Shown here in pieces: positions 1 through 6,535 of a DNA stretch of 8,922 bases. This DNA comes from an uncultured Angelakisella sp. GTDB lineage: Bacteria > Bacillota > Clostridia > Oscillospirales > Ruminococcaceae. The notes beneath the pieces are model-generated. The model did no database searches. It was given only the letters and a program-made list of their open reading frames with translations, and had not been told where the DNA came from. The stretch is taken from NCBI GenBank assembly GCA_947564495.1, contig CANOCD010000034.1:1-8922 (forward strand), read 5' to 3'. The position numbers and the translations under genes were made by a program. How positions within the stretch are numbered: position 1 is the stretch's first letter; each line of letters starts with the position of its first letter.

Positions 1-217
1 CGTAGTAGACGGTGATCACCGCCATCCCCTCCAGCTCCAGCTTGCCGGGGCTGGCCCTCCGCCCGGCCAGGACGGGGCTCACCGAGCATTTGAGGATGCG
101 GACGATGTCGGGGCAGTAATCCGGCAGCAGGGCGTCGCACTCGATGGGCTGCTCCACCGTCTGGTCGATGAGGGGCTCGTTTATAAAAAGGGGCTGCCGG
201 GTCAATTTCAGTTCCAT
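1..217 (-). CDS. SPOCS-domain (DUF3794) spore protein, N-terminal part
   Basis: Only the first 72 residues are in the window; the gene runs off the left edge. The protein begins MELKLTRQPLF, followed by an NEPLIDQTVEQPIE stretch and the block LLPDYCPDIVRILKC. That pattern (acidic/Gln segment, then a PDYCPDI-like motif and a hydrophobic end) is typical of the N-terminus of clostridial DUF3794 proteins, which carry the SPOCS domain found in SipL and other spore coat or spore envelope proteins. The ATG at 217-215 is preceded by AAGGAGG at a normal distance, so the start is well supported. A sigma-E-like promoter lies about 85 bases upstream, which fits mother-cell expression. Family membership is recognised from memory of related sequences. 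Whether this is SipL itself (which ends in a LysM domain) or another SPOCS paralogue cannot be decided without the C-terminus. Confidence 0.8.
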   Translation of the reverse strand, partial: MELKLTRQPLFINEPLIDQTVEQPIECDALLPDYCPDIVRILKCSVSPVLAGRRASPGKLELEGMAVITVYY

Positions 218-575
218 AGATACCTCTCCTCCTTGGCCCCGGGCCCGGGCGGGGCGTTCCGATGACGCTCCCCGACCACGGGCACGGTTTTTTCTCACCA
301 CCACTATATGAGGGGCCCGTACCAAATATTCTGGCGGGGCGGCTCCCCCGGCGCCTTTGAGGGACGCCGTTTTTGGCCTTCTACAGCGGACATCACGGGA
401 AAAAGTTGACCGTCCAAAATGGACTTCCGGCCATTTTCCACCGTCGGAGGACAGTTTGGCCACGAAAAAACTAATTATTTTGACATTTTTACCGGAGACA
501 AGCCCCTCTGCTTTTGGGCAAAACAGAAAACTTTTTCCAGTTTTCAGAAAAGTTTTATTACTCCTTGGTAAAATG
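218..575. other. Divergent intergenic region without a supported gene
   Basis: Between the SPOCS gene and the rightward promoter I see no coding sequence with a ribosome binding site. The left part is GC-rich and holds the sigma-E-like promoter (303-331); the right part (from about 465) is AT-rich. A short inverted repeat, AAAATGG/CCATTTT, lies at 416-437 with an 8-base spacer. A possible weak leftward housekeeping promoter (TTGTCT 501-496, AATAAT 479-474) is too poor to claim. Confidence 0.5.
303..331 (-). promoter_or_regulatory. Sigma-E-like promoter for the SPOCS gene
   Basis: On the minus strand GAATATT (331-325) is followed after 14 bases by CATATAGT (310-303). The Bacillus sigma-E consensus is KMATATT, 14-15 bases, CATACAHT. 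The -35 matches 7 of 7 and the -10 matches 6 of 8. Transcription would start near 296 and give a leader of about 80 bases. The downstream gene belongs to a spore-envelope family, which supports the reading. No expression evidence is available. Confidence 0.55.
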
Positions 576-584
576 TGATATAAT
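576..584 (+). promoter_or_regulatory. Extended -10 promoter for the 59-residue gene
   Basis: TGATATAAT gives a perfect TATAAT at 579-584 with the TG of an extended -10 at 576-577. It lies in an AT-rich stretch (about 465-590). No good -35 is present: the best 17-18 base options, around 555-561, match at most 3 of 6. The start would be near 591, leaving a leader of about 137 bases before the ATG at 728. Confidence 0.55.
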
Positions 585-590
585 TATTAC

Positions 591-727
591 AGGGCAGTTG
601 AAAAAACGCAGGCGGGGAGCTGTTTTGTTCCCCCGCAGGGCCGTCCGGGCCCCCGTCCTTTTTGGACCGCTCCGGGACAAGGGGGGCGTTTCCCCCCACA
701 GCTTGGATGTAAGGAGGTGCTTCTCCC
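591..727 (+). other. Structured 5' leader of the 59-residue gene
   Basis: This is a GC-rich leader with several simple hairpins: GCGGGG/CCCCGC (612-617 with 631-636), GTCC/GGAC around five T (655-667), and a tight GGGGGG/CCCCCC with loop CGTTT (681-697). The last ends 13 bases before the AAGGAGGTG ribosome binding site at 711-719. I recognise no known riboswitch or T-box. It may only be an insulated leader, or it may modulate translation. Confidence 0.4.
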
Positions 728-907
728 ATGGACAACAGAGAACTAGCGGCGCTGCACAGCAAGCTCATCATCTATCGGAACGGGCTGCAAAACGCCAAGG
801 CCAAAGGCGACCTGGACAAGGCCAGAGAATGGCTGGAGGGCATCGCCTCCCTGAAGCGGGAGATCGCCCACCAGCGGAACGTGGTCACCTCCAGCAAGAG
901 CAGCTGA
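728..907 (+). CDS. Small hypothetical protein, 59 residues
   Basis: A short gene with a strong ribosome binding site: AAGGAGGTG at 711-719, 8 bases before the ATG. The product begins MDNRELAALHSKL and ends SSKSS. It is hydrophilic, rich in Ala, Lys, Arg and Glu, without Cys or a membrane segment, and is probably two amphipathic helices (about residues 3-25 and 28-50) separated by a KGDLD turn. This suggests a small soluble helical hairpin, but I recognise no family and propose no function. It stands alone: a promoter at 576-584, a long structured leader, and a terminator starting 16 bases after the stop. The strong binding site, the isolated promoter-terminator unit and the sensible composition argue that it is a real gene despite its size. 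Confidence 0.75.
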   Translation: MDNRELAALHSKLIIYRNGLQNAKAKGDLDKAREWLEGIASLKREIAHQRNVVTSSKSS

Positions 908-922
908 TCTTTCCTCTCCACT

Positions 923-963
923 CCCTCGCCCCGGCTGCCGTGACCGGGGGAGGGTTTTCTTTT
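923..963 (+). terminator. Terminator of the 59-residue gene
   Basis: The stem CCCTC-(G)-CCCCGG (923-934) pairs with CCGGGGGAGGG (944-954), leaving one bulged G and a 9-base loop. It is followed by TTTTCTTTT. The position directly after the stop at 907 is right for an intrinsic terminator on the plus strand. Confidence 0.8.
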
Positions 964-970
964 AGACAGA

Positions 971-1007
971 AAAACAGGCGCGCCCGTTTTTGGGACACGC
1001 CTGTTTT
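971..1007. terminator. Bidirectional terminator between the 59-residue gene and ilvE
   Basis: AAAACAGGCG (971-980) pairs perfectly with CGCCTGTTTT (998-1007). Because the arms end in A and T runs, it can act both ways: backup for the plus-strand gene and main terminator for gdhA-ilvE, whose last codon ends at 1028. On the minus strand the stem is followed by further T-rich sequence. Confidence 0.8.
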
Positions 1008-1027
1008 GTGTTTTATAGAGTTGTATG

Positions 1028-2101
1028 TCAGGCTTTGCAGACAAAGACCGACCAGCCGTGGGGGTCCTCCAGACGGCCGTACTGGATGCCGGTGAGGGTG
1101 TCGTAGAGCCGCTGGGTCAGGTCGCCGATCCTGCCGCCATTGAAGATCATCCGCTTCTCCTCCCACTTCAGCTCCCCGATGGGGCTGATGACGGCGGCGG
1201 TGCCGGTGCCGAAGGCCTCCAGGACCCGGCCCTGGTCGTTGGCCTCGGCCAGCTCCTGGATGGTGATCCGCCGCTCGCTGACCTTGAGGCCCCAGTCCCC
1301 CAGCAGCTGGAGGGAGGACTTCCGGGTGATGCCGGGGAGGATAGAGCCGTGGAGCTCCGGGGTGACCACTTCCCCGTCCAGGACGAAGAAGACGTTCATG
1401 GCCCCCACTTCCTCGATATACTTCTGCTCCACGCCGTCCAGCCAGAGGACCTGGGAGTAGTTCTGGCGGTGGGCCTCGTCCTGGGCGATGAGGGAGGCGG
1501 CGTAGTTGCCCCCGGTCTTGGCCATGCCGGTACCCCCCCGGACCGCCCGGACGTACTTGTCCTCCACGTAGATCTTCACCGGCTCCAGGCCGGATTCGTA
1601 GTAGGCCCCGGAGGGGGAGGTGATGATGAGGAAGAGGTACTCATCCCCGGGATGGACCCCCAGCACGGGGTCCACGGCGATGATGAAGGGGCGGATATAC
1701 AGGGAGGTGCCCTCGTCCCGGGGGACCCAGTCCTTGTCGATCTCCACCAGCTTCTTTACCCCCTCCAGGCAGACCTCCTCGTCGATGGGGGGGATGACCA
1801 GCCGCTGGTTGGAGGCGTTGAGCCGGGCGAAGTTCTCCTGGGGGCGGAACAACAGGATATTGCCGTCCTTGCCGTAGTAAGCCTTCATCCCCTCAAAGAC
1901 GGTCTGGCCGTAATGGAGGCACATGGCCGCCGGGGAGAGGCTGAGGTCGCCGTAGGGGACGACACGGGGGTCATACCAGCCCTTGCCGGTCTTGTAGTTC
2001 ATGATGAACATATGGTCGCTGAACCGCTTGCCAAAGGGCAGCTTCTCCCCGGGGACGGGCTTTGCCTTGGGGGTTTTGGTGAGTTCCACTTTGATCTCCA
2101 T
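1028..2101 (-). CDS. ilvE: Branched-chain amino acid aminotransferase
   Basis: A PLP enzyme of fold type IV. It moves the amino group between glutamate and the 2-oxo acids of valine, leucine and isoleucine, the last step of their synthesis and the first of their breakdown, in the cytosol. At 357 residues it is the longer BCAT form shared with eukaryotes rather than the roughly 310-residue E. coli form. Visible landmarks are GQTVFEGMKAY (65-75), SLYIRPF (133-139), the PLP-binding lysine K195 in GMAKTGGNYAAS, and the E-x-GAMNVFFV...GSILPGITRKS block (231-262). A GTGTAAVISPIG stretch (298-309) is near the end. The ATG at 2101 follows gdhA by 37 bases, and the ribosome binding site (GAAAGGA, about 12 bases off) is modest, so it is probably co-transcribed with gdhA. 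Termination is at 1007-971. Confidence 0.95.
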   Translation of the reverse strand: MEIKVELTKTPKAKPVPGEKLPFGKRFSDHMFIMNYKTGKGWYDPRVVPYGDLSLSPAAMCLHYGQTVFEGMKAYYGKDGNILLFRPQENFARLNASNQRLVIPPIDEEVCLEGVKKLVEIDKDWVPRDEGTSLYIRPFIIAVDPVLGVHPGDEYLFLIITSPSGAYYESGLEPVKIYVEDKYVRAVRGGTGMAKTGGNYAASLIAQDEAHRQNYSQVLWLDGVEQKYIEEVGAMNVFFVLDGEVVTPELHGSILPGITRKSSLQLLGDWGLKVSERRITIQELAEANDQGRVLEAFGTGTAAVISPIGELKWEEKRMIFNGGRIGDLTQRLYDTLTGIQYGRLEDPHGWSVFVCKA

Positions 2102-2138
2102 GGGTCTTTTCAGTCCTTTCGGTAGGTTTTGCAGGGGC

Positions 2139-3506
<1,368 letters not shown>

Positions 3507-3566
3507 TTACGGTAGACAGGTGAAAGGGAGGGGCTTTTCTCCCCGTTTCCAAAACCTATGCTCCTA

Positions 3567-3596
3567 ATTATAGTCCTGTCACCCCCTCCTTGACAA
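3567..3596 (-). promoter_or_regulatory. Housekeeping promoter of gdhA-ilvE
   Basis: On the minus strand TTGTCA (3596-3591, 5 of 6) and a perfect TATAAT (3572-3567) are separated by 18 bases. The predicted start near 3560 gives a leader of about 70 bases before the gdhA ATG. The promoter is divergent from that of rnpB; the predicted starts are about 90 bases apart. Confidence 0.8.
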
Positions 3597-3614
3597 GATT
3601 TTCCGAAAAAAAAG

Positions 3615-3644
3615 TTGCACTTCTTCGCTGTGACGTGCTATAAT
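3615..3644 (+). promoter_or_regulatory. Promoter of rnpB
   Basis: TTGCAC (3615-3620) and a perfect TATAAT (3639-3644) with 18 bases between, and TGC just before the -10 making it an extended -10. The predicted start is around 3651, a few bases before the P1 helix of the RNase P RNA. Confidence 0.8.
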
Positions 3645-3660
3645 ATTTTATGGAATTTTT

Positions 3661-4020
3661 CCAGCGTGAGCAGTCCAGACAGCGGCGGGCGGAGGCCGAA
3701 AGGCCCCGTCTGAGGAAAGTCCGAGCTTCACAGGGCAAGGGTAGCTGCTAACGGCAGCCGGAGGCGACTCCAGGGACAGTGCAACAGAGAGATACCGCCG
3801 GGCGGGGTTTCCCCGGCCGGTAAGGGTGGAAAGGCGAGGCAAGAGCTCACCAGCGCCCGGGAGACCGGGCGGCTATGTAAACCCTACCCGAAGCAACACC
3901 GCATAGGGACATAACGGCGGCCCGCCGGTCCCGTTCAGGTGGCTGGAGCCCGGCGGTGACGCCGGGCCAAGATAGATCGTTGTCAAATACAGAACTCGGC
4001 TTACAGAACTGGTCACGCAA
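3661..4020 (+). ncRNA. rnpB: RNase P RNA, bacterial class A
   Basis: This is the catalytic RNA of RNase P, which removes 5' leaders from precursor tRNAs together with the small protein RnpA. The ends pair to form helix P1: GCGTGAGCAGT (3664-3674) with ACTGGTCACGC (4008-4018), one mismatch. The universally conserved core is present: GAGGAAAGTCCGAGC (3712-3726), CAGGGCAAGGG, GTGCAACAGAGAGATACCGCC, GTAAGGGTGGAAAGG with AAGAGCTCACCAG, ATGTAAACCC with GAAGCAA, and near the 3' end AAATACAGAACTCGGCTTACAG. The CAGGTGGCTGGAGCC region (about 3936-3950) looks like P15/L15, where the tRNA CCA end binds. The roughly 360-base length and layout suggest type A rather than the Bacillus B type. The exact ends are inferred from P1. 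No protein gene is expected here; the open frames are shadows. Confidence 0.97.
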
Positions 4021-4031
4021 AAGAAGAAGAG

Positions 4032-4075
4032 GGCGGCTCTCCTTTCCCCTTCGGGGGAGAGGGGGCCGCCTTTTT
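4032..4075 (+). terminator. Intrinsic terminator of rnpB
   Basis: A long stem (4032-4049 with 4054-4070, one bulged C at 4037 and a few G-T pairs) closed by a C(UUCG)G tetraloop, followed by TTTTT at 4071-4075. The tetraloop makes it unusually stable. It starts 12 bases after the RNase P RNA end. Confidence 0.9.
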
Positions 4076-4115
4076 GCCTCTCCTCTGTAAAATTTTTCCT
4101 TGGGTATAAATTCCG

Positions 4116-4145
4116 GCATTTTCGGCCATACTTTTTGCATAAAAT
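4116..4145 (+). promoter_or_regulatory. Sigma-E-like promoter for the DUF2508-bofA operon
   Basis: GCATTTT (4116-4122) matches the sigma-E -35 KMATATT at 6 of 7, and after 15 bases CATAAAAT (4138-4145) matches CATACAHT at 7 of 8. The start would be near 4152, giving a leader of about 110 bases. In Bacillus, bofA belongs to the sigma-E regulon, which makes this reading sensible. No good housekeeping promoter was found in this interval: TATAAA at 4105-4110 has no -35. Confidence 0.55.
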
Positions 4146-4166
4146 TAGAGTGTGTTGGGTCACTGC

Positions 4167-4188
4167 CGGTCCGTCCCGGGACGGGCCG
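4167..4188 (+). repeat. Inverted repeat in the DUF2508 leader
   Basis: A perfect 14-base palindrome, CCGTCCCGGGACGG (4171-4184), extends outward to CGG...CCG with one G-T wobble, 22 bases in total. As RNA it would form a stem of about nine pairs with a CCGG loop, roughly 15 bases into the predicted transcript. As DNA it could be an operator. Neither role is shown. Confidence 0.45.
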
Positions 4189-4263
4189 CCAGCCGCCCGG
4201 TCTCGTTCCAGCCTCCGGCAAAAGGCCGCCTGGAAAGCACTCCATCCCAAGGAGGAGGAACCG

Positions 4264-4608
4264 ATGATGAATCATTCTGCCGCCAAAGCCGCGCCCCCGC
4301 CGGATACCGTCATCCCGGTGGAACGGGGGACCCTCCGCCGGAAGCTGGCCCAGGTGCGGATGCAGCTGGCCTGCGCCGAGGACCTGTTCAACTGCGCCAC
4401 CGACGAGGCGGTCATGGACTCCAGCATCTACCAGCTGAAATCCTTACAGGTGTACTACAGCTTTCTCATGCGCCAGCTCCGCCAGGAGGAGGGCGGGGAC
4501 AGCGGGGAGGAGGAGGCCCTGATCCTTCCCCCCAGGACCATCCCGGAAGGGAACGCCCCGGTCCTGCCGGAGCTTTGCCGGGAGGAGGTGGCCCAGACGA
4601 TGGGGTAG
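4264..4608 (+). CDS. DUF2508 (YaaL-like) protein
   Basis: A protein of 114 residues with a DUF2508 domain at about residues 22-75: the helical pattern LRRKLAQVRMQLACAEDLFN, then ATDEAVMDSSIYQLKS and LQVYYSFLMRQLR. The (T)D-x-x-hydrophobic-D-x-x-IY-x-L and Y-x-FL-x-R elements are what I recognise. The family includes Bacillus YaaL, encoded between recR and bofA; its biochemical role is unknown. Residues after 75 form a non-conserved acidic, Pro-rich tail (GGDSGEEE...). The ATG at 4264 follows AAGGAGG (4249-4255) by 8 bases; the ATG at 4267 is also possible. An open frame back to 4135 exists, but it lacks a binding site there. bofA follows directly, and the pairing strongly supports both identifications. 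Confidence 0.85.
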   Translation: MMNHSAAKAAPPPDTVIPVERGTLRRKLAQVRMQLACAEDLFNCATDEAVMDSSIYQLKSLQVYYSFLMRQLRQEEGGDSGEEEALILPPRTIPEGNAPVLPELCREEVAQTMG

Positions 4609-4619
4609 CCGCCGATCCT

Positions 4620-4859
4620 GTGGTAACGGGTCTGCTGGTGGCGGGTTTTCTGGCCCTGGTGGCGGTCATCCGGCTGCGCCGGGCCATCGGCACCGCCGCC
4701 GCCTCGGCGGCCATGGGCTTTACCGCCCTGGGGGCGGTGAACCTCACCGGCCTGGTCACCGGGGTCACTCTGCCGCTGAACCTTTTCACCCTTCTGGTCT
4801 GCACCGTCCTGGGGGCGCCGGGGGTGGTCTCCATGCTGGTCCTCCAGCTGTTCTGGTGA
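4620..4859 (+). CDS. bofA: BofA-family inhibitor of pro-sigma-K processing (start uncertain)
   Basis: BofA is an integral membrane protein of the mother cell. In Bacillus it holds back the protease SpoIVFB until the forespore signals, so that pro-sigma-K is cut on time. The product shows a hydrophobic N-terminal segment (VVTGLLVAGFLALVAVI, 1-17), a basic RLRRA linker, a second hydrophobic segment, and the family's C-terminal signature LPLNLFTLLVCTVLGAPGVV followed by LVLQLFW. From the GTG at 4620 it has 79 residues, slightly short of the usual 85-90. The start is a problem: there is no in-frame ATG, this GTG has no nearby binding site, and TTG at 4575 is poorly placed. A strong GGAGGAGGTG (4581-4590) instead serves ATG 4600, which is one base out of frame. 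Translation probably couples to the DUF2508 stop 11 bases upstream. The terminator lies at 4877-4920. Confidence 0.8.
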   Translation: MVTGLLVAGFLALVAVIRLRRAIGTAAASAAMGFTALGAVNLTGLVTGVTLPLNLFTLLVCTVLGAPGVVSMLVLQLFW

Positions 4860-4876
4860 GGGACCGGACAAAAACC

Positions 4877-4920
4877 AACGCCCGGAGGCGCTGCGGAAAG
4901 GCAGGCTCCGGGCGTTTTTT
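4877..4920. terminator. Terminator shared by bofA and the GNAT-end operon
   Basis: AACGCCCGGAG (4877-4887) pairs perfectly with CTCCGGGCGTT (4906-4916), an 18-base loop lies between, and a T run extends to 4920 on the plus strand. Read on the minus strand the stem is followed by GGTTTTTG, so it can also end the leftward operon. It abuts the acetyltransferase stop codon (4921-4919), sharing two bases. Confidence 0.85.
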
Positions 4921-5545
4921 ATTGTGCCAATATTTCCTCCTCCCCGGCGGCGTCGAACCCCGCCAGGGCCGGATAATCAGTAAGGGCTTTGACGATGCGC
5001 CAGCCGTCCCGGCTGTGTATAGCGTTCTGGGGGATGGGCCGGAAGCCCAGGTCCAGGTAGACCTTCACCGCCACCCAGGAGGTGGTCTGGGTGGGGATCT
5101 TGGCCCGGGGATAGCCCAGGCCCTTCAAGAGGCCCAGGACGCAGGCCACCAGGGGCTTGGAGAGCCCCCGGCCCTGGCAGTCCCGGCGGACCGCCACCCA
5201 GTGGACCCAGCCCGCCCCTGAGGGGTCGCCGTGGATGACGTCGAACCAGGCGGAGGCGGTGGCCACCTTCTCCCCCGCCTGGTTTTCGATAAAGACCATC
5301 CGGTCCGGCAGAAGGGCCTCATGGCCGCCAAAGTACCGCTCCCAGGCGGCAAGGCCCTGGTCCCAGGCGGAAAACTCCTTGGCTGACCGCTCGATGGCGA
5401 TCCAGCTGTCCCGGTCCCCGGGGCGGTAAAAGACGAAGCGGTAGCCCTCGGGGAGGGGATGCTCCGGGAGGTCCGTGAGGTCCCGCTCCAGCACCAGCTC
5501 ATAGTAACGGATGCGCTCGTCCAGGTTGTCGAATTTCAGTTCCAT
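4919..5545 (-). CDS. GNAT-family N-acetyltransferase
   Basis: A 208-residue protein with the Gcn5-related fold, which moves an acetyl group from acetyl-CoA to an amine; the acceptor cannot be told from sequence. Motif A is clear: WVHWVAVRRDCQGRGLSKPLV (113-133), where Q124-G125-R126-G127-L128-S129 is the CoA pyrophosphate loop with Ser in place of the last Gly/Ala. Motif B follows as KVYLDLGFRP (161-170), with Y163 in the place of the usual general acid. The N-terminal half (about 30-105) carries the substrate-side strands, including YRFVFYRPGD and MVFIENQAGEKVATASAWF. It is the last gene of the proBA operon: its ATG shares one base with the TGA of the upstream gene (TGATG), so translation is coupled, with GGAG about 11 bases before. 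It may have nothing to do with proline. Confidence 0.85.
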   Translation of the reverse strand: MELKFDNLDERIRYYELVLERDLTDLPEHPLPEGYRFVFYRPGDRDSWIAIERSAKEFSAWDQGLAAWERYFGGHEALLPDRMVFIENQAGEKVATASAWFDVIHGDPSGAGWVHWVAVRRDCQGRGLSKPLVACVLGLLKGLGYPRAKIPTQTTSWVAVKVYLDLGFRPIPQNAIHSRDGWRIVKALTDYPALAGFDAAGEEEILAQ

Positions 5546-6510
5546 CAGCCCTGCATCTCCGGCGGGGGCTCGGCGGAGGAATCGTCTGGCTCTCCGTCCG
5601 AAGTCTCTCCTTCTTCGCCGTCCTCCCCGTCCTCGTTTTCGCTGTCGCCTTCGGACTCCCCTTCCCCTTCGCCCTCTCCGTCGGAGGAGGAGCCCTGGTC
5701 AGAGGAGCCGTCCCCTTCGGGGGTGGAGGAGGCGGAACCGGCGTTGCCGGCCATCTCCGGCACCATCTCGCTGATGGAGAGGTCCTCCCCGGGCAGCTCC
5801 ATGGGGGGCGTCAGGTCGCTGGCCCCGGACAGCCCGTTGCCGGGCAGGTCCTTGATGGCGTAGAGGTACCAGCCGCTGCGGTTCTTGTGCATCTCGTAGA
5901 TCATGTACTTTTCCGGCTCCGGGTTGCCCAGGTTGCCGTCCTCGTCCAGGTTCAGGATGGTGCTGGGGGGGACGTAGCCCATGCGGAGCTCCAGGACGTC
6001 CCCTCTGGTCTTGGTGATCTCCTCCACCCGGGGGGTGGCGAAGCCGGTGATGGTGATGATGGGCACGTGGTAGGAGCGGATCTCCTCGTCATAAAGGTAG
6101 CTGTCCTGGAGGTCGCCGAAGGAGCGGTGGTCCAGCTTGACGTCGGGGCCGAAGAGCTGCTGGGCCGCCACGTCGATGTCGCTGGCGGGGATGATCATCA
6201 TGTCGGCGTCGTCGTACTCGTACTGGCTGCGCTTTTCCCCCATGGCGGCGGACCAGATGGAATACTGGAGGAGGCTGGCGTTGTCGATGTTCACCGGGTT
6301 CTCGAAGGGCACCGGGTCAAAGATCACCACCGGCAGCAGCATCCGCTCGAACTCCTTCTTCCGGGCGGAGTTGTCCAAAAGGCTCTTGGTGGTGTTGAGG
6401 CAGAAGCTGGCCACGGTGAAAAATCCCACCAGGCAGAGGATGATGAACACCCCGCCGATGGGCGCGGCGTAGCGGTTCCGCCTGCCGGCACGGAAGATGG
6501 TCTTGTTCAT
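5545..6510 (-). CDS. Membrane-anchored protein with acidic low-complexity tail, unknown function
   Basis: A 321-residue protein that I do not recognise. A short basic N-terminus (MNKTIFRAGRRNRY) precedes one membrane segment at about 16-38, so by the positive-inside rule it is anchored with the rest outside the cytoplasm. There is no lipobox, and no signal-peptidase site is obvious, so it is probably a type II anchor. Residues 45-225 look like a folded domain with mixed strands and helices (KEFERMLLPVVIFDPVPFEN, YHVPIITITGF, KYMIYEMHKNRSGWYLYAI). Residues 255-321 are disordered, made almost only of Glu, Asp, Ser, Gly and Pro, with repeated GE/SE/DGE units. The ATG at 6510 has AGGAGG 10 bases upstream and lies 25 bases after proA. 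Its stop overlaps the acetyltransferase start. The link to proline synthesis is positional only. Confidence 0.8.
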   Translation of the reverse strand: MNKTIFRAGRRNRYAAPIGGVFIILCLVGFFTVASFCLNTTKSLLDNSARKKEFERMLLPVVIFDPVPFENPVNIDNASLLQYSIWSAAMGEKRSQYEYDDADMMIIPASDIDVAAQQLFGPDVKLDHRSFGDLQDSYLYDEEIRSYHVPIITITGFATPRVEEITKTRGDVLELRMGYVPPSTILNLDEDGNLGNPEPEKYMIYEMHKNRSGWYLYAIKDLPGNGLSGASDLTPPMELPGEDLSISEMVPEMAGNAGSASSTPEGDGSSDQGSSSDGEGEGEGESEGDSENEDGEDGEEGETSDGEPDDSSAEPPPEMQG

Positions 6511-6535
6511 GGACGCTGTTCCTCCTGTCCCCCGG

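Noticed and set aside
416..437. Inverted repeat AAAATGG/CCATTTT
   Set aside because: Only 7 base pairs with an 8-base spacer and no T run. It matches no operator I know.
474..501. Possible leftward housekeeping promoter TTGTCT/AATAAT for the SPOCS gene
   Set aside because: Mediocre boxes with a 16-base spacer in AT-rich DNA, about 260 bases from the gene. The sigma-E-like site is closer and better.
357..578. 73-codon open frame in the divergent intergenic region
   Set aside because: No ribosome binding site. It crosses the change from GC-rich to AT-rich sequence, runs into the promoter at 576-584, and its composition is not protein-like.
1025..2125. 366-residue open frame on the plus strand across ilvE
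   Set aside because: Antisense shadow of ilvE with biased composition. The minus-strand protein has all family motifs.
3590..3595. Perfect TTGACA on the plus strand upstream of rnpB
   Set aside because: No -10 box lies 16-18 bases downstream. It overlaps the leftward gdhA -35, and rnpB has a better matched pair at 3615-3644.
3648..4275. Open frames of up to 142 codons on the minus strand across rnpB
   Set aside because: They overlap the conserved RNase P RNA structure and have no binding site or recognisable family pattern.
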